Assembly (NCBI RefSeq): GCF_902859935.1
Contig: NZ_CADIKI010000011.1
Location: forward strand, 124,001-188,000
DNA length: 64,000 nt
DNA from: Paraburkholderia fynbosensis
Lineage (GTDB): Bacteria > Pseudomonadota > Gammaproteobacteria > Burkholderiales > Burkholderiaceae
Direction: 5' to 3'
Position numbers and translations under genes: made by a program. The first letter of the stretch is position 1. Every line of letters begins with the position of its first letter. A model generated the notes under the pieces. It ran no database searches. It was not told the DNA's origin and saw only the letters and a program-made list of their open reading frames with translations. Shown piece after piece: positions 52,644 through 62,228 of the stretch.

Positions 52644-54176
52644 TCACACGGCCACGGCACCTTCGGTTTGCAAGCCGGGTACGGCGTGCTGCAGGAGGTG
52701 TTGCAACGATTCGCCGTCCTGCGCGACGCCGTACACATACCGGTCGGGGCGGACAAGCACCGCTGCCGCGTTGATCGACTCCAGCCACTCGCGAACGGCC
52801 GCCCCGTCGCTGGCCACAATTTCGACGCCCGCTTGTGCAGCGCTATTAACGACGTCGCGGCATTCACGGAGCAACTCCGGTCGCGCAACCAGCGCAAACC
52901 GATAGCCGACCACGTCGTCCACCAGTCGTCCGTCCGCCAGGCGCGGTTGCGGTGCAATATGCCCGGCCACGCCCGATGGCTCATCGATCCATGCGCCGGG
53001 GCCGAGCCTGGGTTGTGGGGTCACAAAATTGCGAATCGCTGCGCTCAGATCTTCATCACGGACTTCGGCCAGTTCTGGCCTCGTCGTTTGAATGACGGAG
53101 CCGAGTTGTACCGCCGTTTCGATAAACAAGCGCACATGCGGCGAGCGTTCCGATTCGTAGCTGTCGAGGAGGGTATCGGGCGCCTCGCCATGAATGACGG
53201 CACCAAGCTTCCATGCGAGATTCGACGCGTCGCGAATGCCGGCTCCCATGCCTTGGCCCATAAAGGGTGGCGTTTGATGTGCGGCATCGCCTGCAAGAAA
53301 CAGTCGGCCACGGCGCCAACCGTTCGCCACGACCGAGTGAAATGTATAGATGGCGGAACGTTCGAGGTGCGCCTCGGCCGGCGAAATCCAGCGCGCGAGT
53401 TTGTCCCACAGCCATTCGGGGGACGTGAGTTGCGTCGCATCATCACCGGGCATCACCATGATTTCCCAGCGGCGACGATTTCCGGGACCACGCGTGTAAG
53501 TGGTCGGGCGCGTCGGGTCGCAGTATTGGACCGAGTAGTCGCCGAGATCGGGCCGCGGCGTGTCGAGCAATACGTCGACCACAACCCAGCGTTCATGCGA
53601 TTTCAGGTCGGTCAGTTCGGTGCCCATGAAGCGTCGCGCAATCGAGCGCGCACCGTCGCAGCCGACTACATATCGCGCGGTGGCCTGTCCAAGTTTGCCG
53701 CAGCTCGTATCCTCGAAGCGCAACTGGATGCCATCGTCCGCCTCGTCAAGCGCGAAGACCTCGTGGCGCAACCGGACGTCAACGCTCGATTGCCGCGCGA
53801 GGCGCTCGCGTAACGCATTCTCGAGATCTGGCTGATGGAACTTGTAACTCGCGCTCCATCCCTGCGGTCCGACGCAGGTCGGTCGTTGCCAGTCGATCAG
53901 CAACTTGCCTTCCCGGTTCACGAATTTCATGCCGGGACCCACGAACAGCCTGGGTAGCAGCTTGTCGGTTAAACCGAGGGTCTGGAACACGCGCATGCAT
54001 TCACCGTCGAAATGCACCGCGCGAGGAAGCGCGAAAATGTCCTTGTCTCTCTCCAGCACCAGAACCCGCAAGCCGTCGATTGCCAGCAGGTTCGCTAACG
54101 TCGCTCCGGTGGGCCCGAGGCCGATAACGGCCACGTCGTAGTCGCACGCGTGCGTCGAAATAGTTTTCTCTAACAT
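52644..54176 (-). CDS. FAD-dependent aromatic hydroxylase, MhpA-like
   Basis: A 510-residue single-component flavoprotein monooxygenase, near the length of 3-(3-hydroxyphenyl)propionate hydroxylase. VAVIGLGPTGATLANLLA binds FAD, VVGCDGARSIARRFMG is the DG motif, and LFLAGDAAHQTPPFMGQGMG the GD motif; a thioredoxin-like C-domain follows (about 400-510). The ATG at 54176 puts the Rossmann motif near residue 20. It would hydroxylate a phenolic acid to a catechol-type diol for the neighbouring VOC dioxygenase. Confidence 0.85.
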   Translation of the reverse strand: MLEKTISTHACDYDVAVIGLGPTGATLANLLAIDGLRVLVLERDKDIFALPRAVHFDGECMRVFQTLGLTDKLLPRLFVGPGMKFVNREGKLLIDWQRPTCVGPQGWSASYKFHQPDLENALRERLARQSSVDVRLRHEVFALDEADDGIQLRFEDTSCGKLGQATARYVVGCDGARSIARRFMGTELTDLKSHERWVVVDVLLDTPRPDLGDYSVQYCDPTRPTTYTRGPGNRRRWEIMVMPGDDATQLTSPEWLWDKLARWISPAEAHLERSAIYTFHSVVANGWRRGRLFLAGDAAHQTPPFMGQGMGAGIRDASNLAWKLGAVIHGEAPDTLLDSYESERSPHVRLFIETAVQLGSVIQTTRPELAEVRDEDLSAAIRNFVTPQPRLGPGAWIDEPSGVAGHIAPQPRLADGRLVDDVVGYRFALVARPELLRECRDVVNSAAQAGVEIVASDGAAVREWLESINAAAVLVRPDRYVYGVAQDGESLQHLLQHAVPGLQTEGAVAV

Positions 54177-54232
54177 GTCTTGTTCCGCCTGATAAGACGC
54201 CGGGCGCACACGAACGCGCCCGGCTACGACTC

Positions 54233-55084
54233 TTACGCTTCGTCCGCGATCGGATTGGACAGAACGCCGATCCGGTCAACCTCCACTTCCGACACGTCGC
54301 CGGCCTTCATGAACAGCGGCGGATTGCGCTTCGCGCCGACGCCGCCAGGCGTACCGGTCACGATCACATCTCCGGGAGAGAGCGGGGTGAACGTCGACAG
54401 GTAGGCAATCTGTTTGGCAATGCCGTGGATCAGCATCTGCGTCGTCGCGCGTTGCACTTCCTGCCCATTCAGGCGCGTGACGAGCGTCATCACTGCGTTG
54501 GGTTCGATCTCGTCGCTCGTTACCATCCACGGTCCGAACGCGCCGGTGCGATAGAAATTTTTGCCCGGGCCCCACTGGCCCGTATGAAGCTGCCAGTCGC
54601 GCATGGAACCGTCGTTGTAGCAGGCGTAGCCAGCGATGTGATTCCACGCCTCGGCCTCGGCGATGCGTCGTCCACCGCGCCCGATGATGACGGCAATCTC
54701 ACCCTCGTAGTCGAACTTCTGCGACTCGGGCGGACGCAGCATCGGCTGACCGTGGCCAACCTGCGAAGCCGGCACCCGCATGAAGATGACCGCATGTTCG
54801 GTGGTTTCGCGGTTGGTTTCCTTGACATGGTCCGCGTAGTTGAGCCCCACGCAAAAGATTTGTTCGGGGTTCGGAATCACAGGCAGTAGCGTGACTTCGG
54901 ACAGCGGGTAGTCGCCCTGCGTGCTATCGGCGGCTTGGGCGGCTTCGCCGAAGGCGTCCGCGGCAATCAGTGCCTTCAGATCGGGATAGCGGCCGCCAAG
55001 ACGCTTAACAAGGTCGAACACGGCTTCATCGCGAACGATGCCGAACGATGAGCCGAGGTGGGTGGAAAAGCTCGCCAGTTTCAT
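54233..55084 (-). CDS. Fumarylacetoacetate hydrolase (FAH) family protein
   Basis: A 283-residue FAH-domain hydrolase, first gene of the leftward operon. IFCVGLNYADHVKE with the catalytic His, FDYEGEIAVIIGRGGRRI with metal-binding Glu residues, GYACYNDGSMRDWQ and GDVIVTGTPGGVGAKRNPP are all present. Family members hydrolyse or decarboxylate ring-cleavage products (HpcE, acylpyruvases). The ATG at 55084 gives the family N-terminus; the frame extends 36 bp upstream. It is divergent from the VOC gene over an inverted repeat. Confidence 0.87.
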   Translation of the reverse strand: MKLASFSTHLGSSFGIVRDEAVFDLVKRLGGRYPDLKALIAADAFGEAAQAADSTQGDYPLSEVTLLPVIPNPEQIFCVGLNYADHVKETNRETTEHAVIFMRVPASQVGHGQPMLRPPESQKFDYEGEIAVIIGRGGRRIAEAEAWNHIAGYACYNDGSMRDWQLHTGQWGPGKNFYRTGAFGPWMVTSDEIEPNAVMTLVTRLNGQEVQRATTQMLIHGIAKQIAYLSTFTPLSPGDVIVTGTPGGVGAKRNPPLFMKAGDVSEVEVDRIGVLSNPIADEA

Positions 55085-55150
55085 TGATGCTCCAGATAGA
55101 TAAAAAGTCGATCGGATCAACGCCTCGATTCGAAAAAAAACCGTGCATTT

Positions 55151-55171
55151 ATCTTATAGTGAGAATAAGAT
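55151..55171. promoter_or_regulatory. Palindrome between divergent catabolic genes, candidate IclR operator
   Basis: A perfect inverted repeat ATCTTAT-N7-ATAAGAT in an AT-rich stretch between the FAH-family gene (minus) and the VOC gene (plus). Both flanking genes could be controlled from this site. The IclR regulator encoded after the VOC gene is the natural candidate. Confidence 0.55.
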
Positions 55172-55231
55172 ACATTTAACGAATGTCACAATGGTTTTTT
55201 CGTTAGGGTTTATCATTACTAGGAGACAAGC

Positions 55232-55798
55232 ATGAACGGTATGAAGAAGGCGAGGGCGGGACTGTCCCTCAGTCACATGGGCTTCTATGTGAGCGACATG
55301 ACGCGGGTGGAAGACTTTTATACGCGGGTAATGGAATTCACCGTGACGGATCGGGGTTCGCTGCAGGCGCCGCACGGCGCTGTGCAGTTGGTATTCTTGA
55401 GCCGCGATCCCGCGGTGCATCACCAGATCGTGCTCGCGAGCGGCCGTCCCGAGCACCTGGCGTTCAACCCGATCAACCAGATTTCGTTCACAGCCGACAG
55501 CCTTGCCACACTGAGGCGGTTTCATCAGCAGTTCATTGCGGAAGGCCTGCAGGAAATCAACCCTGTCACTCACGGCAATTCGGTCTCGATCTATGCGCGC
55601 GATCCCGAGGGCAACCGCCTCGAGCTTTACATCGACACGCCCTGGTACGTCGACCAGCCGATGCGAGTGCCGGTGGACTTCGGCTTGCCCGATGCTGAAC
55701 TGATGACCGCCGTCGAACACCACGCAAGAACGCTATCGGGGTTCAGGCCGCGAAGTGTCTGGCAAGCCGAAATGACCGAGCGCATGGGGCTTGCATGA
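55232..55798 (+). CDS. VOC-family single-domain dioxygenase (extradiol-type)
   Basis: A 188-residue vicinal-oxygen-chelate protein. A plausible metal triad is H15 (LSHMGFYV), H63/H64 (AVHHQIVL) and E131 (NRLELYID), the pattern of type I extradiol dioxygenases and glyoxalases. Most extradiol enzymes of this type have two such modules and about 300 residues, so this is a short, single-domain form. With the MhpA-like hydroxylase and the FAH-family hydrolase it would complete hydroxylation, ring cleavage and hydrolysis. A GGAGA ribosome site precedes the ATG. Confidence 0.8.
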   Translation: MNGMKKARAGLSLSHMGFYVSDMTRVEDFYTRVMEFTVTDRGSLQAPHGAVQLVFLSRDPAVHHQIVLASGRPEHLAFNPINQISFTADSLATLRRFHQQFIAEGLQEINPVTHGNSVSIYARDPEGNRLELYIDTPWYVDQPMRVPVDFGLPDAELMTAVEHHARTLSGFRPRSVWQAEMTERMGLA

Positions 55799-55877
55799 GC
55801 GTGGCGCTGCCTGGCTCGCGTGCGACTGTTCCCGCGCGGTGGTCGTCGAACGCGTCAATGGCGATCTTGCCAGTGGA

Positions 55878-55883
55878 TATAAT
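55878..55883 (+). promoter_or_regulatory. TATAAT box ahead of the IclR gene
   Basis: A consensus -10 hexamer lies 31 bp before the chosen IclR start codon; no good -35 box is seen. It supports the start at 55915 or 55894 and some expression independent of the VOC gene. Confidence 0.4.
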
Positions 55884-55914
55884 CCGTTCACACATGAGGA
55901 GGCGCAGCGCAGAG

Positions 55915-56727
55915 ATGTCGAGCATTACGAGACTCTTATCCATACTCGAGCTGTTTTCGGAGGCGAAGCCGTTCCTGTCCGTGGAGGACGTTGCCGCCGA
56001 ACTTGATTGCTCGATTCCAACGGCTTATCGCTATGTGCGCGAGCTCCTGGACGCTGGCTTGCTCATCCGGTTTGCAGGAGGAGACTATGGTCTCGGCCCT
56101 CGCATCATCAAGCTTGACTACCACCTGCGCATGTCGGATCCGCTGCTTGCGGTCGGGCAGCCGATCATGCGTGAGTTGAGCGATCACTCCGGCTTCGATG
56201 TGGTGATGTCGCGCTGGTACGGCAACGAACTCGTGGACACGCATCGGGAGACTCACGGCGCGGCGCTCGACCTCCGTTACGGCCGGGGTCGTCCTCGTCC
56301 CCTGTTTCTCGGTGCCGCTCCAAAAGCGATCTTGTCCACCTTTCCGAAGGCCAAGCTCGCCGTCCTGTTCGATGAGTATGCCGACGAGATCGCGCAAAGC
56401 GGCCTTGGGGCGACACTCGACGAGTTTCGCGCGTCGCTGCTCAAAATCCGGCGTGCCGGTTTTTATCTGTCGAGGGGCGAACTGGAAAACAGCGTTTCCG
56501 CACTGGCGTCGCCGCTATTTACGGACGACTCCGGTGAGGCAGTCGGTTCGCTTGCGGTGATCGTGCCGACCCAGCGACTCGAATTTGCCAATCTGGACCG
56601 TCTTGTCGAATCGATCCAGGAGGCAGCGGCGCGAATCTCGCAGCGTACGCGTGCGTTGATTGAAAGTCGGGGGGCGGGAGCCATCACGCCGTCTCATACC
56701 GTTGCGAGAGCCAAGCGGTCCGCATGA
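55915..56727 (+). CDS. IclR-family transcriptional regulator
   Basis: A 270-residue IclR regulator. The winged HTH reads LLSILELFSEAKPFLSVEDV then CSIPTAYRYVRELLDAGLL, and the effector domain includes GAAPKAILSTFPKAKLAVL and an ALASPLFTDDSGEAVGSLAV segment. The ATG at 55915 is the natural family start and follows a TATAAT; a longer form from the ATG at 55795, overlapping the VOC stop, is possible but adds 40 unlike residues. It probably controls the divergent aromatic operons through the palindrome at 55151. Confidence 0.82.
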   Translation: MSSITRLLSILELFSEAKPFLSVEDVAAELDCSIPTAYRYVRELLDAGLLIRFAGGDYGLGPRIIKLDYHLRMSDPLLAVGQPIMRELSDHSGFDVVMSRWYGNELVDTHRETHGAALDLRYGRGRPRPLFLGAAPKAILSTFPKAKLAVLFDEYADEIAQSGLGATLDEFRASLLKIRRAGFYLSRGELENSVSALASPLFTDDSGEAVGSLAVIVPTQRLEFANLDRLVESIQEAAARISQRTRALIESRGAGAITPSHTVARAKRSA

Positions 56728-57297
56728 TGGCCGTCACGTGAACATCATTCGATCGCGCTCGCGCATTTGAACATCGGTGGGTTCGGGGGAAGCTTGTCAC
56801 GCTTGGCTGCGTTGATTGTGTGGTCCTCGAGGGCGTCGGAACGGAAGCGAACGCCGGACGGAGCGACGATGGCAGCGGGTACTGCGCGCGCGGGTACTGT
56901 CAGGATTCTTTTAATTTGTCATCCTATCTAATGATGGCCCCGAGCCATTCTCACACCCCACGCGAAACTAACCTTTGAGGACCTAAGCATGTGAGATCGT
57001 ACTCTTACGAGCGCCGCCTCTGCACCCTATCGGACCGCTCCCCGGCCAACGCGCATCTACGTCAGGAAGAAATGAAGGAGCAGTGAGGTTCGTTCCTCCA
57101 CTCACGGAGTCCGCCGTTTGGTGCGGTCAAGGATCAACGGGTTATCGATCCAGGCAGGCGACACTTGCGACAAACGAACTGGTAACACGAACGCGTAGGC
57201 CGACGTCGGCAGGAGAGGGCCGCCTTGAAGCGGCAAGAAGGCGGTTGGTCACTTGCGGCCCTGCGGGATACGGCTCTGAAGTGTCGACAGACAAGAC
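56728..57297. other. Gap of about 570 bp without a recognised gene
   Basis: Between the IclR gene and the FUSC-like frame. Short overlapping frames occur but none resembles a protein. A small AT-rich patch, CTTTTAATTTGTCATCCTAT around 56909-56928, could be a promoter or an operator relic. Confidence 0.4.
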
Positions 57298-58453
57298 GTG
57301 CACTCAGGAGCGCCGTCGGAGCGAAAACGCGATCTCCGCCTTGGATTCAGATTTCATTACCCAGTTACCTGGCCGTTTCACAAAACAATCCCAAATAGAC
57401 GGCCTTTCTTGCCGCACCGCGTACGGAAAAGCCTGCTCGGTCTCAACGACGGCCCGTGGCGGTGGTCGGCCGGCGTCGGAGGGGGCGTCGCCATGGGCGT
57501 GCCTCCGACTGCTTTCATGCTTGCCGGCCACCAGTCAGTCGGGCTCATCACTTCTCTCGGCGCCTTCACGGCTCGCTACGGCTCGACGCTGCGCCTGGGC
57601 GACCGGCTCCAGGCCTTGCCGTTCGTCGCGGCGGGGTTCGTGGCCGCCTCCACGCTGGGCGTACTGTGCGCGGCGAATGCGTGGCTGGCCATCGCCTGCC
57701 TCGTCGCCGTGGCTGCGCTCGCCAGCATCATTGTGCTCGGTGTCGGAATGGGCCCGCCCGGGCCGATGCAGTTCGTGCTGGTCGCCGCTGTCAGCGGTCA
57801 TCTGGCCGCTTCCGCGCGTTTCAGCGGGTCGCCCCTTGGCGTCTTTATGATCCCCTCTCTGGTAGCGCTCGGCGCGCTCAGTGCGTATTTGCTCGTGATC
57901 GCACCCTTCGCGCTGGCGCGCGTGCGCCAGCGCAAGGGCGAAGCGCCCAGTTTGCGTATGCGGTTTCCTGCCAGCTTGCTCGACGGGGAAACGGCCACGA
58001 TCGCCGCGAGGGTGATCGTTGCGGTTGCCAGCGCCGGCCTGCTGAGCCTGTCTTTCGGAGAGCACCGCGCCTACTGGACGGTTATGGTCGCGGGTGCGGT
58101 GCCGCAGGGCAGCCACGTCTCGCGCTCAAGTGCCATTCGGGCCGTGCACCGCGTCGTAGGCACGGTCTTGGGCGCGACTGTCTTTGGCTTGATCCAGCTC
58201 GTCGACCCGAAAGGCCTCTGGCTCGTCGGGGTCCTGGCGCTGCTCCAGTTCACGATCGAAGTCGTGGCCGCGCGGCACTACGCCCTGGCTCTAACCTTCA
58301 TTACCCCAACCGCGTTGACCATCTCAGCGGTGGGTGGGACGAGCGCTCCCGTCGCCCTCGTCGGCGAGCGGATCGTGGACACGTTCCTTGGCGGTCATCG
58401 CCATGGTAGTTCTCTTGGGCAGCGAATGCGTCAGGGGACGACGCGCACGATAA
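57298..58453 (+). pseudogene. FUSC-family inner-membrane protein, frameshifted near the 3' end
   Basis: The main frame encodes a membrane protein of the FUSC/aromatic-acid-exporter family: hydrophobic helices such as TALMLAG-like FMLAGHQSVGLITSLGAF, and HRAYWTVMVAGAVPQGSHV followed by AIRAVHRVVGTVLGATVFGL, the usual C-domain. At about 58390 the match shifts by one base: TFLG continues as AVIAMVVLLGSECVRGRRAR with a stop at 58453. In the original frame translation runs on through 150 unlike bases into the convergent TetR gene. The 5' end is uncertain because the first 45 residues have no similarity. It lies convergent to a TetR regulator. Confidence 0.68.
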
Positions 58454-58469
58454 GCAGGCGGAGGATTCT

Positions 58470-58487
58470 GGGCTTGTCGCAAAGCCC
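58470..58487. terminator. Weak hairpin between convergent genes
   Basis: GGGCTT-GTCGCA-AAGCCC in the 49 bp between the FUSC stop and the TetR stop. A six-bp stem without T tract; possible bidirectional terminator. Confidence 0.35.
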
Positions 58488-58502
58488 ATTGGGTGCTGCT
58501 GA

Positions 58503-59165
58503 TTACTTTCTGATCATGTTCAGCGCCGTGTCCCGCACCGCGCGCTTGAACCTGGTCCGATCTTCGGGAAGTGACGAGAAAGCCCGAAGCATATGGCTGT
58601 AAGCCACGGTATTGCTGATGGCGTTCATCAGCATGGAAAACATGACTTCGGGGTGGTGCGGTTTCAATTCCTTCGCCCTCGATGCATCTTCGAGCAAAGG
58701 CACGAACACATCGTGATAGGGGCGCACCAGACGCGCGATGAGTATGTCGAACCGCTCGCCTTCTTCGGTCGCGGCAGTCGAAAAAAACATACCGACGTCG
58801 GGTTCGTCGAAAATCTGATCGATGAAAAGAACCACTGCCTGTTCGACACGCTCACGCGCACCTAGCGCGGCCGAGCGCAATCTGGCTGTGGCGTCGATCA
58901 TCGGCGCAGCCTGTTCCGCGATCTGCTCTACCACCGCAACCCATAGCGCTTCTTTCGACCCGAAGTGATGCGCGATCAGCGCTGGGTCGACACCCGCGTG
59001 GCGCGCGATTTCCCGCACGCTGGTCGCGTCGAATCCACGCTTTGCGAAGGTGTGCCGGGCATTTCGCAGGAGGACGTCGGCACCGACGGAAGCACTGTAC
59101 GCCGGTCGTCCACGGGTGCGCTTTTTCTCGATCAGCTTGGCAGTGCCTGACGTTACGTCGTTCAT
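58503..59165 (-). CDS. TetR/AcrR-family transcriptional regulator
   Basis: A 220-residue TetR regulator. The N-terminal KKRTRGRPAYSAS leader is followed by NARHTFAKRGFDATSVREIA then AGVDPALIAHHFGSKEALW, a canonical HTH. The C-domain is of the TetR_C type with FFSTAATEEGERFDI. It is divergent from the NDH-2-like gene over 135 bp holding a TCAGT-N9-ACTGA repeat that could be its operator, and convergent with the FUSC frame. Confidence 0.86.
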   Translation of the reverse strand: MNDVTSGTAKLIEKKRTRGRPAYSASVGADVLLRNARHTFAKRGFDATSVREIARHAGVDPALIAHHFGSKEALWVAVVEQIAEQAAPMIDATARLRSAALGARERVEQAVVLFIDQIFDEPDVGMFFSTAATEEGERFDILIARLVRPYHDVFVPLLEDASRAKELKPHHPEVMFSMLMNAISNTVAYSHMLRAFSSLPEDRTRFKRAVRDTALNMIRK

Positions 59166-59300
59166 TTGGGTATGAGTTGTGGATCATCAATTCAGTCGAA
59201 GTTTAACTGACGGCGCCTGAGGCGCTGAGGAGCGCCACGGTTTGACGGAGCTCGTCCTTTAGGCTACGATGCGATTTATTCATCACTCGTTGAATTTATT

Positions 59301-60593
59301 ATGTCGCAACCGGTACGGATTGTCATCGTTGGCGGCGGGATTGCTGGAATTTTGCTGGCTACCCGACTCGGCGACCAGTTAGGGCGTAGCGGCCGGGCCA
59401 GCGTCACGCTGATCGACAGCAGCCCGACGCACATATGGAAGCCGATGCTGCACACTATTGCAGCCGGCACGCGCGATGTTCAGCAGCAGCAGGTGATCTA
59501 TCTCGCCCATGCCCGCGATCACGGCTTCACCTATCAGCCCGGCGCAATGCACGGGCTCGATCGAAGCCGGCAGCTGGTCCAGCTTGACGAGCTCAGGACG
59601 CCGGAAGGCGAGGTAGTGCTCGGTCCGCGAACGGTCGGGTATGACGTGCTTGTGCTGTCGCTGGGTAGCCGGGCGAACGATTTCGGCGTGCCGGGCGTGA
59701 AAGAGCACTGCCATTTCATCGACAGTCAAAAGCAGGCCGAAGCGTTCAACGCCGCGTTGCGAGCGCGCGTATTTCGAAGCGTCGCTAAGGACGAGTCACT
59801 GCGTGTGGCGATCGTCGGCGCGGGTGCAACGGGCGTCGAGCTGTCCGCTGAACTGAGCCGCTTGCTTGACGTTGCGTCGAGTTACGGAGACCCGACTGTG
59901 CGAGAGCGGCTGAACTTGACGCTGCTCGAAAGCGGCCCGCGCGTGCTCGCGGCGTTTCCCCCGGAGATATCGGCATCGAGCCAGTCGCAACTCGAGCATA
60001 TCGGTTTTCGCGTGCTGACTTCCGCGCGTGTTACCGCGGCAGAGGCGAATGGTTTTCGCCACGGCGACGGCACGCTTGTCGAAGCCGATCTGATGGTCTG
60101 GGCAGCGGGCGTCAAAGCACCGGATTTCATGAACAATCTCGACGGACTCGAAACGAACCGGTCCAACCAGATCGTCGTCGGAGCGAGTCTGCAGTCTTCG
60201 CGTGACGATCACGTGTTCGCGCTCGGCGATTGCGCAAGCCTGACGCTTGCCGGTCACGAACGGCAACTTGCACCGACCGCGCAGGTCGCCACGCAGCAGG
60301 CCGAGCATCTCGCGCGTCACCTACCGGGGTGGCTTGCTGGCAAGCCGCTTGCCGATTTCAGCTTCCGCGATTTCGGTTCGCTCGTCTCACTGAGCGACTA
60401 CAACGCGTTCGGCACGCTTGGGCGCTTCGGGCTCTTTCGCGGCGGTTTCATACGCGGACGGTTCGCTCAACTGAGTCACGCGATGCTCTACCGGCGCCAT
60501 CAGCAGGCTCTCCATGGATTTCGAAAGGCGACGCTGCTGTGGACCGCGGAACGGATCAACGGTCTCGTCCAGCCGAAGATTCGATTGACCTGA
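59301..60593 (+). CDS. ndh: NDH-2-type NADH:quinone oxidoreductase
   Basis: A 430-residue membrane-associated flavoprotein of the type II NADH dehydrogenase family, non-proton-pumping. The first Rossmann motif is IVIVGGGIAGILLATRLG, the second VAIVGAGATGVELSAELS, and the FAD end motif VFALGDCASL is followed by PTAQVATQQAEHLARHL. HIWKPMLHTIAAGT is typical of NDH-2. A C-terminal amphipathic segment (residues 360-420) would anchor it to the membrane. It is divergent from the TetR gene, which may control it. Confidence 0.88.
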   Translation: MSQPVRIVIVGGGIAGILLATRLGDQLGRSGRASVTLIDSSPTHIWKPMLHTIAAGTRDVQQQQVIYLAHARDHGFTYQPGAMHGLDRSRQLVQLDELRTPEGEVVLGPRTVGYDVLVLSLGSRANDFGVPGVKEHCHFIDSQKQAEAFNAALRARVFRSVAKDESLRVAIVGAGATGVELSAELSRLLDVASSYGDPTVRERLNLTLLESGPRVLAAFPPEISASSQSQLEHIGFRVLTSARVTAAEANGFRHGDGTLVEADLMVWAAGVKAPDFMNNLDGLETNRSNQIVVGASLQSSRDDHVFALGDCASLTLAGHERQLAPTAQVATQQAEHLARHLPGWLAGKPLADFSFRDFGSLVSLSDYNAFGTLGRFGLFRGGFIRGRFAQLSHAMLYRRHQQALHGFRKATLLWTAERINGLVQPKIRLT

Positions 60594-61159
60594 ACGTGGC
60601 GCCGAACCCTTTGCAGATCCCGACGGTTTCGTGGTGCGATTCGCGCAGCGGCCGCTGTGATTACGAGGTCTCACGGGTGCTCATCGCGAAGAGGGCGGGG
60701 ACGTGCGTGTCGAGCGTTCATCCGATTGAGACGGGCGACGCCGTGCACTGTCCCACAGCAGGCGATCCGCCGCCGTGAAAGGCAGGCACAACGATGGTCG
60801 CGGCCTCCGGCAACGTCTGACTGTGACTTTGCGCGCGTTTATATTCTCGCGGACGCGGTTTCGATTTGACATGTCTGAAGCAAGCGAGGCCGCGGCGACG
60901 AAACAATGAGCCATGCGCAAATTAATATGGATGCCTACGTATGCAGCATTACCTATCGGGGAGCGACATCGCTACACGCGGCGTTTCGCAGATGAGAGGC
61001 TGACGCGCACAAGCATCGAAACAATTGTTGCCGCGAGGGGGCGGTTTTTTACAACCATCAAGGAATCGTGGGTCAACAACACGATTTCTTCTGCCTCGCA
61101 CGCCATCCTTCTGTACGAGCAGATCGCACCTGGTGTCGTGTCACCTCATAACAATCTGG
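60594..61159. other. Gap of about 570 bp without a recognised gene
   Basis: Only short frames, e.g. a 29-codon one at about 60906 and an 87-codon one from 60913, with no family similarity and no good ribosome site. TTTATATTC near 60838 followed by TTGACA near 60866 is AT-rich and could be promoter debris. Confidence 0.4.
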
Positions 61160-61489
61160 CTATAGACCCCAGATAATATCCGCATTCTGCCGCCGTGCCT
61201 CGCGCATCATATCCAGCAGCGGCCATGGCCGCCGCGCAAGTCCACCACGATCATCGTCCGCATCATAATTGCGCCCATTCGACAAATGGTACAGCGATTC
61301 AAGCGCGATTTCCGCATGCGCTTCCTCAGTAATCGCTGCTTCAAGGCGAACGATTGCGTGAGGCATTTCGTCATGCCGTATTACCCCGCGTGTACCGAGG
61401 TGTTTGCCGATGAGGGTCAGCAAGTATTCAGCGAGGTTCCTGAGCATGACAACGTCCGGGGCGGCAGGCGATTGGAAACTGACCAGCAT
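61160..61489 (-). CDS. DUF1840-family protein
   Basis: A 109-residue protein of the DUF1840 family, found in beta-proteobacteria and of unknown function. LVSFQSPAAPDVVMLRNLAE then YLLTLIGKHLGTRGVI at the N-terminus and GLARRPWPLLDMMREARRQN then ADIIWGL at the end are characteristic. The ATG at 61489 has a full AGGAGG ribosome site at spacing 7, so the longer upstream frame was rejected. It stands alone. Confidence 0.82.
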   Translation of the reverse strand: MLVSFQSPAAPDVVMLRNLAEYLLTLIGKHLGTRGVIRHDEMPHAIVRLEAAITEEAHAEIALESLYHLSNGRNYDADDDRGGLARRPWPLLDMMREARRQNADIIWGL

Positions 61490-62228
61490 GATGTAACCTC
61501 CTGTATGGTCCGCGGGGCTTCTATGTGCACCAAAGTTGGACGGACGGCCATCCATTGCACCCGGTCGCCGTGGGCCGCTTGCGATCGCCCCGGAATGGCC
61601 ATACGCGACCGCCAGGTGGCGCCGGCGACGTATTGGTGAGGACCTTCCGGATGGCTGGCTACCGTGTGTCGGAGGCGGAACTTGGTGTTTTCACTGGCGC
61701 ACGCAGTCTTCCTGATTCATTGTCATGTGCGCTTCACGTGCCTCTGGTCCAGGTCCAGTCATAAGAAGGCCCGTTTATATTTTATATCACATAGTGACAG
61801 ATTCAAAGCAGACATTTGAAGCCAGCGGCGGGCCTGATTCAGACGAGCTGGGCTTGCTGTCAAGATGCGTTGGTATGTCACCATATATATCAGTCGAAGA
61901 TTGCGGTTCCTGGCAGAAAATAATTGACGCTTCGCATTCGACCTATCTGTTCACAATGTGACATTTAATCTATCGATTAGTACAACCATGTTTGTAGCTG
62001 ATTGGTGTTTGTTCGCCGCGAAGTCTGGCCTACTGCGTTGATATCAAAACAAGACGCGAAATCCCCGGAAATCGTTCAAGCGGGCTTGAAGCGCGCAGGG
62101 GCCTCTGCCGAAGGCCGGACACTATGCACGACATCGCCCGCGCTCCATATTGCAGCCCTATGGAGACGTCTTTCATGGCAGACATCGAGGCAAGCTGGCT
62201 GCACATTTCTGCGGGATGTGATGCTCAG
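61490..62228. other. Gap of about 740 bp, partly AT-rich, without a recognised gene
   Basis: No frame resembles a protein. The part around 61770-62050 is noticeably richer in A and T than the rest of the window (for example TTTATATTTTATATCACATA and the TATATATCAG near 61885). This could be foreign DNA or a regulatory stretch. Confidence 0.45.

Noticed and set aside
57083..57850. 255-codon frame overlapping the FUSC gene start
   Set aside because: Overlaps the FUSC-like frame out of phase and has a Ser/Arg/Pro composition typical of a shadow frame.
60913..61176. 87-codon plus-strand frame MRKLIWMPTY...
   Set aside because: No similarity, no ribosome site, and its end overlaps the convergent DUF1840 gene.
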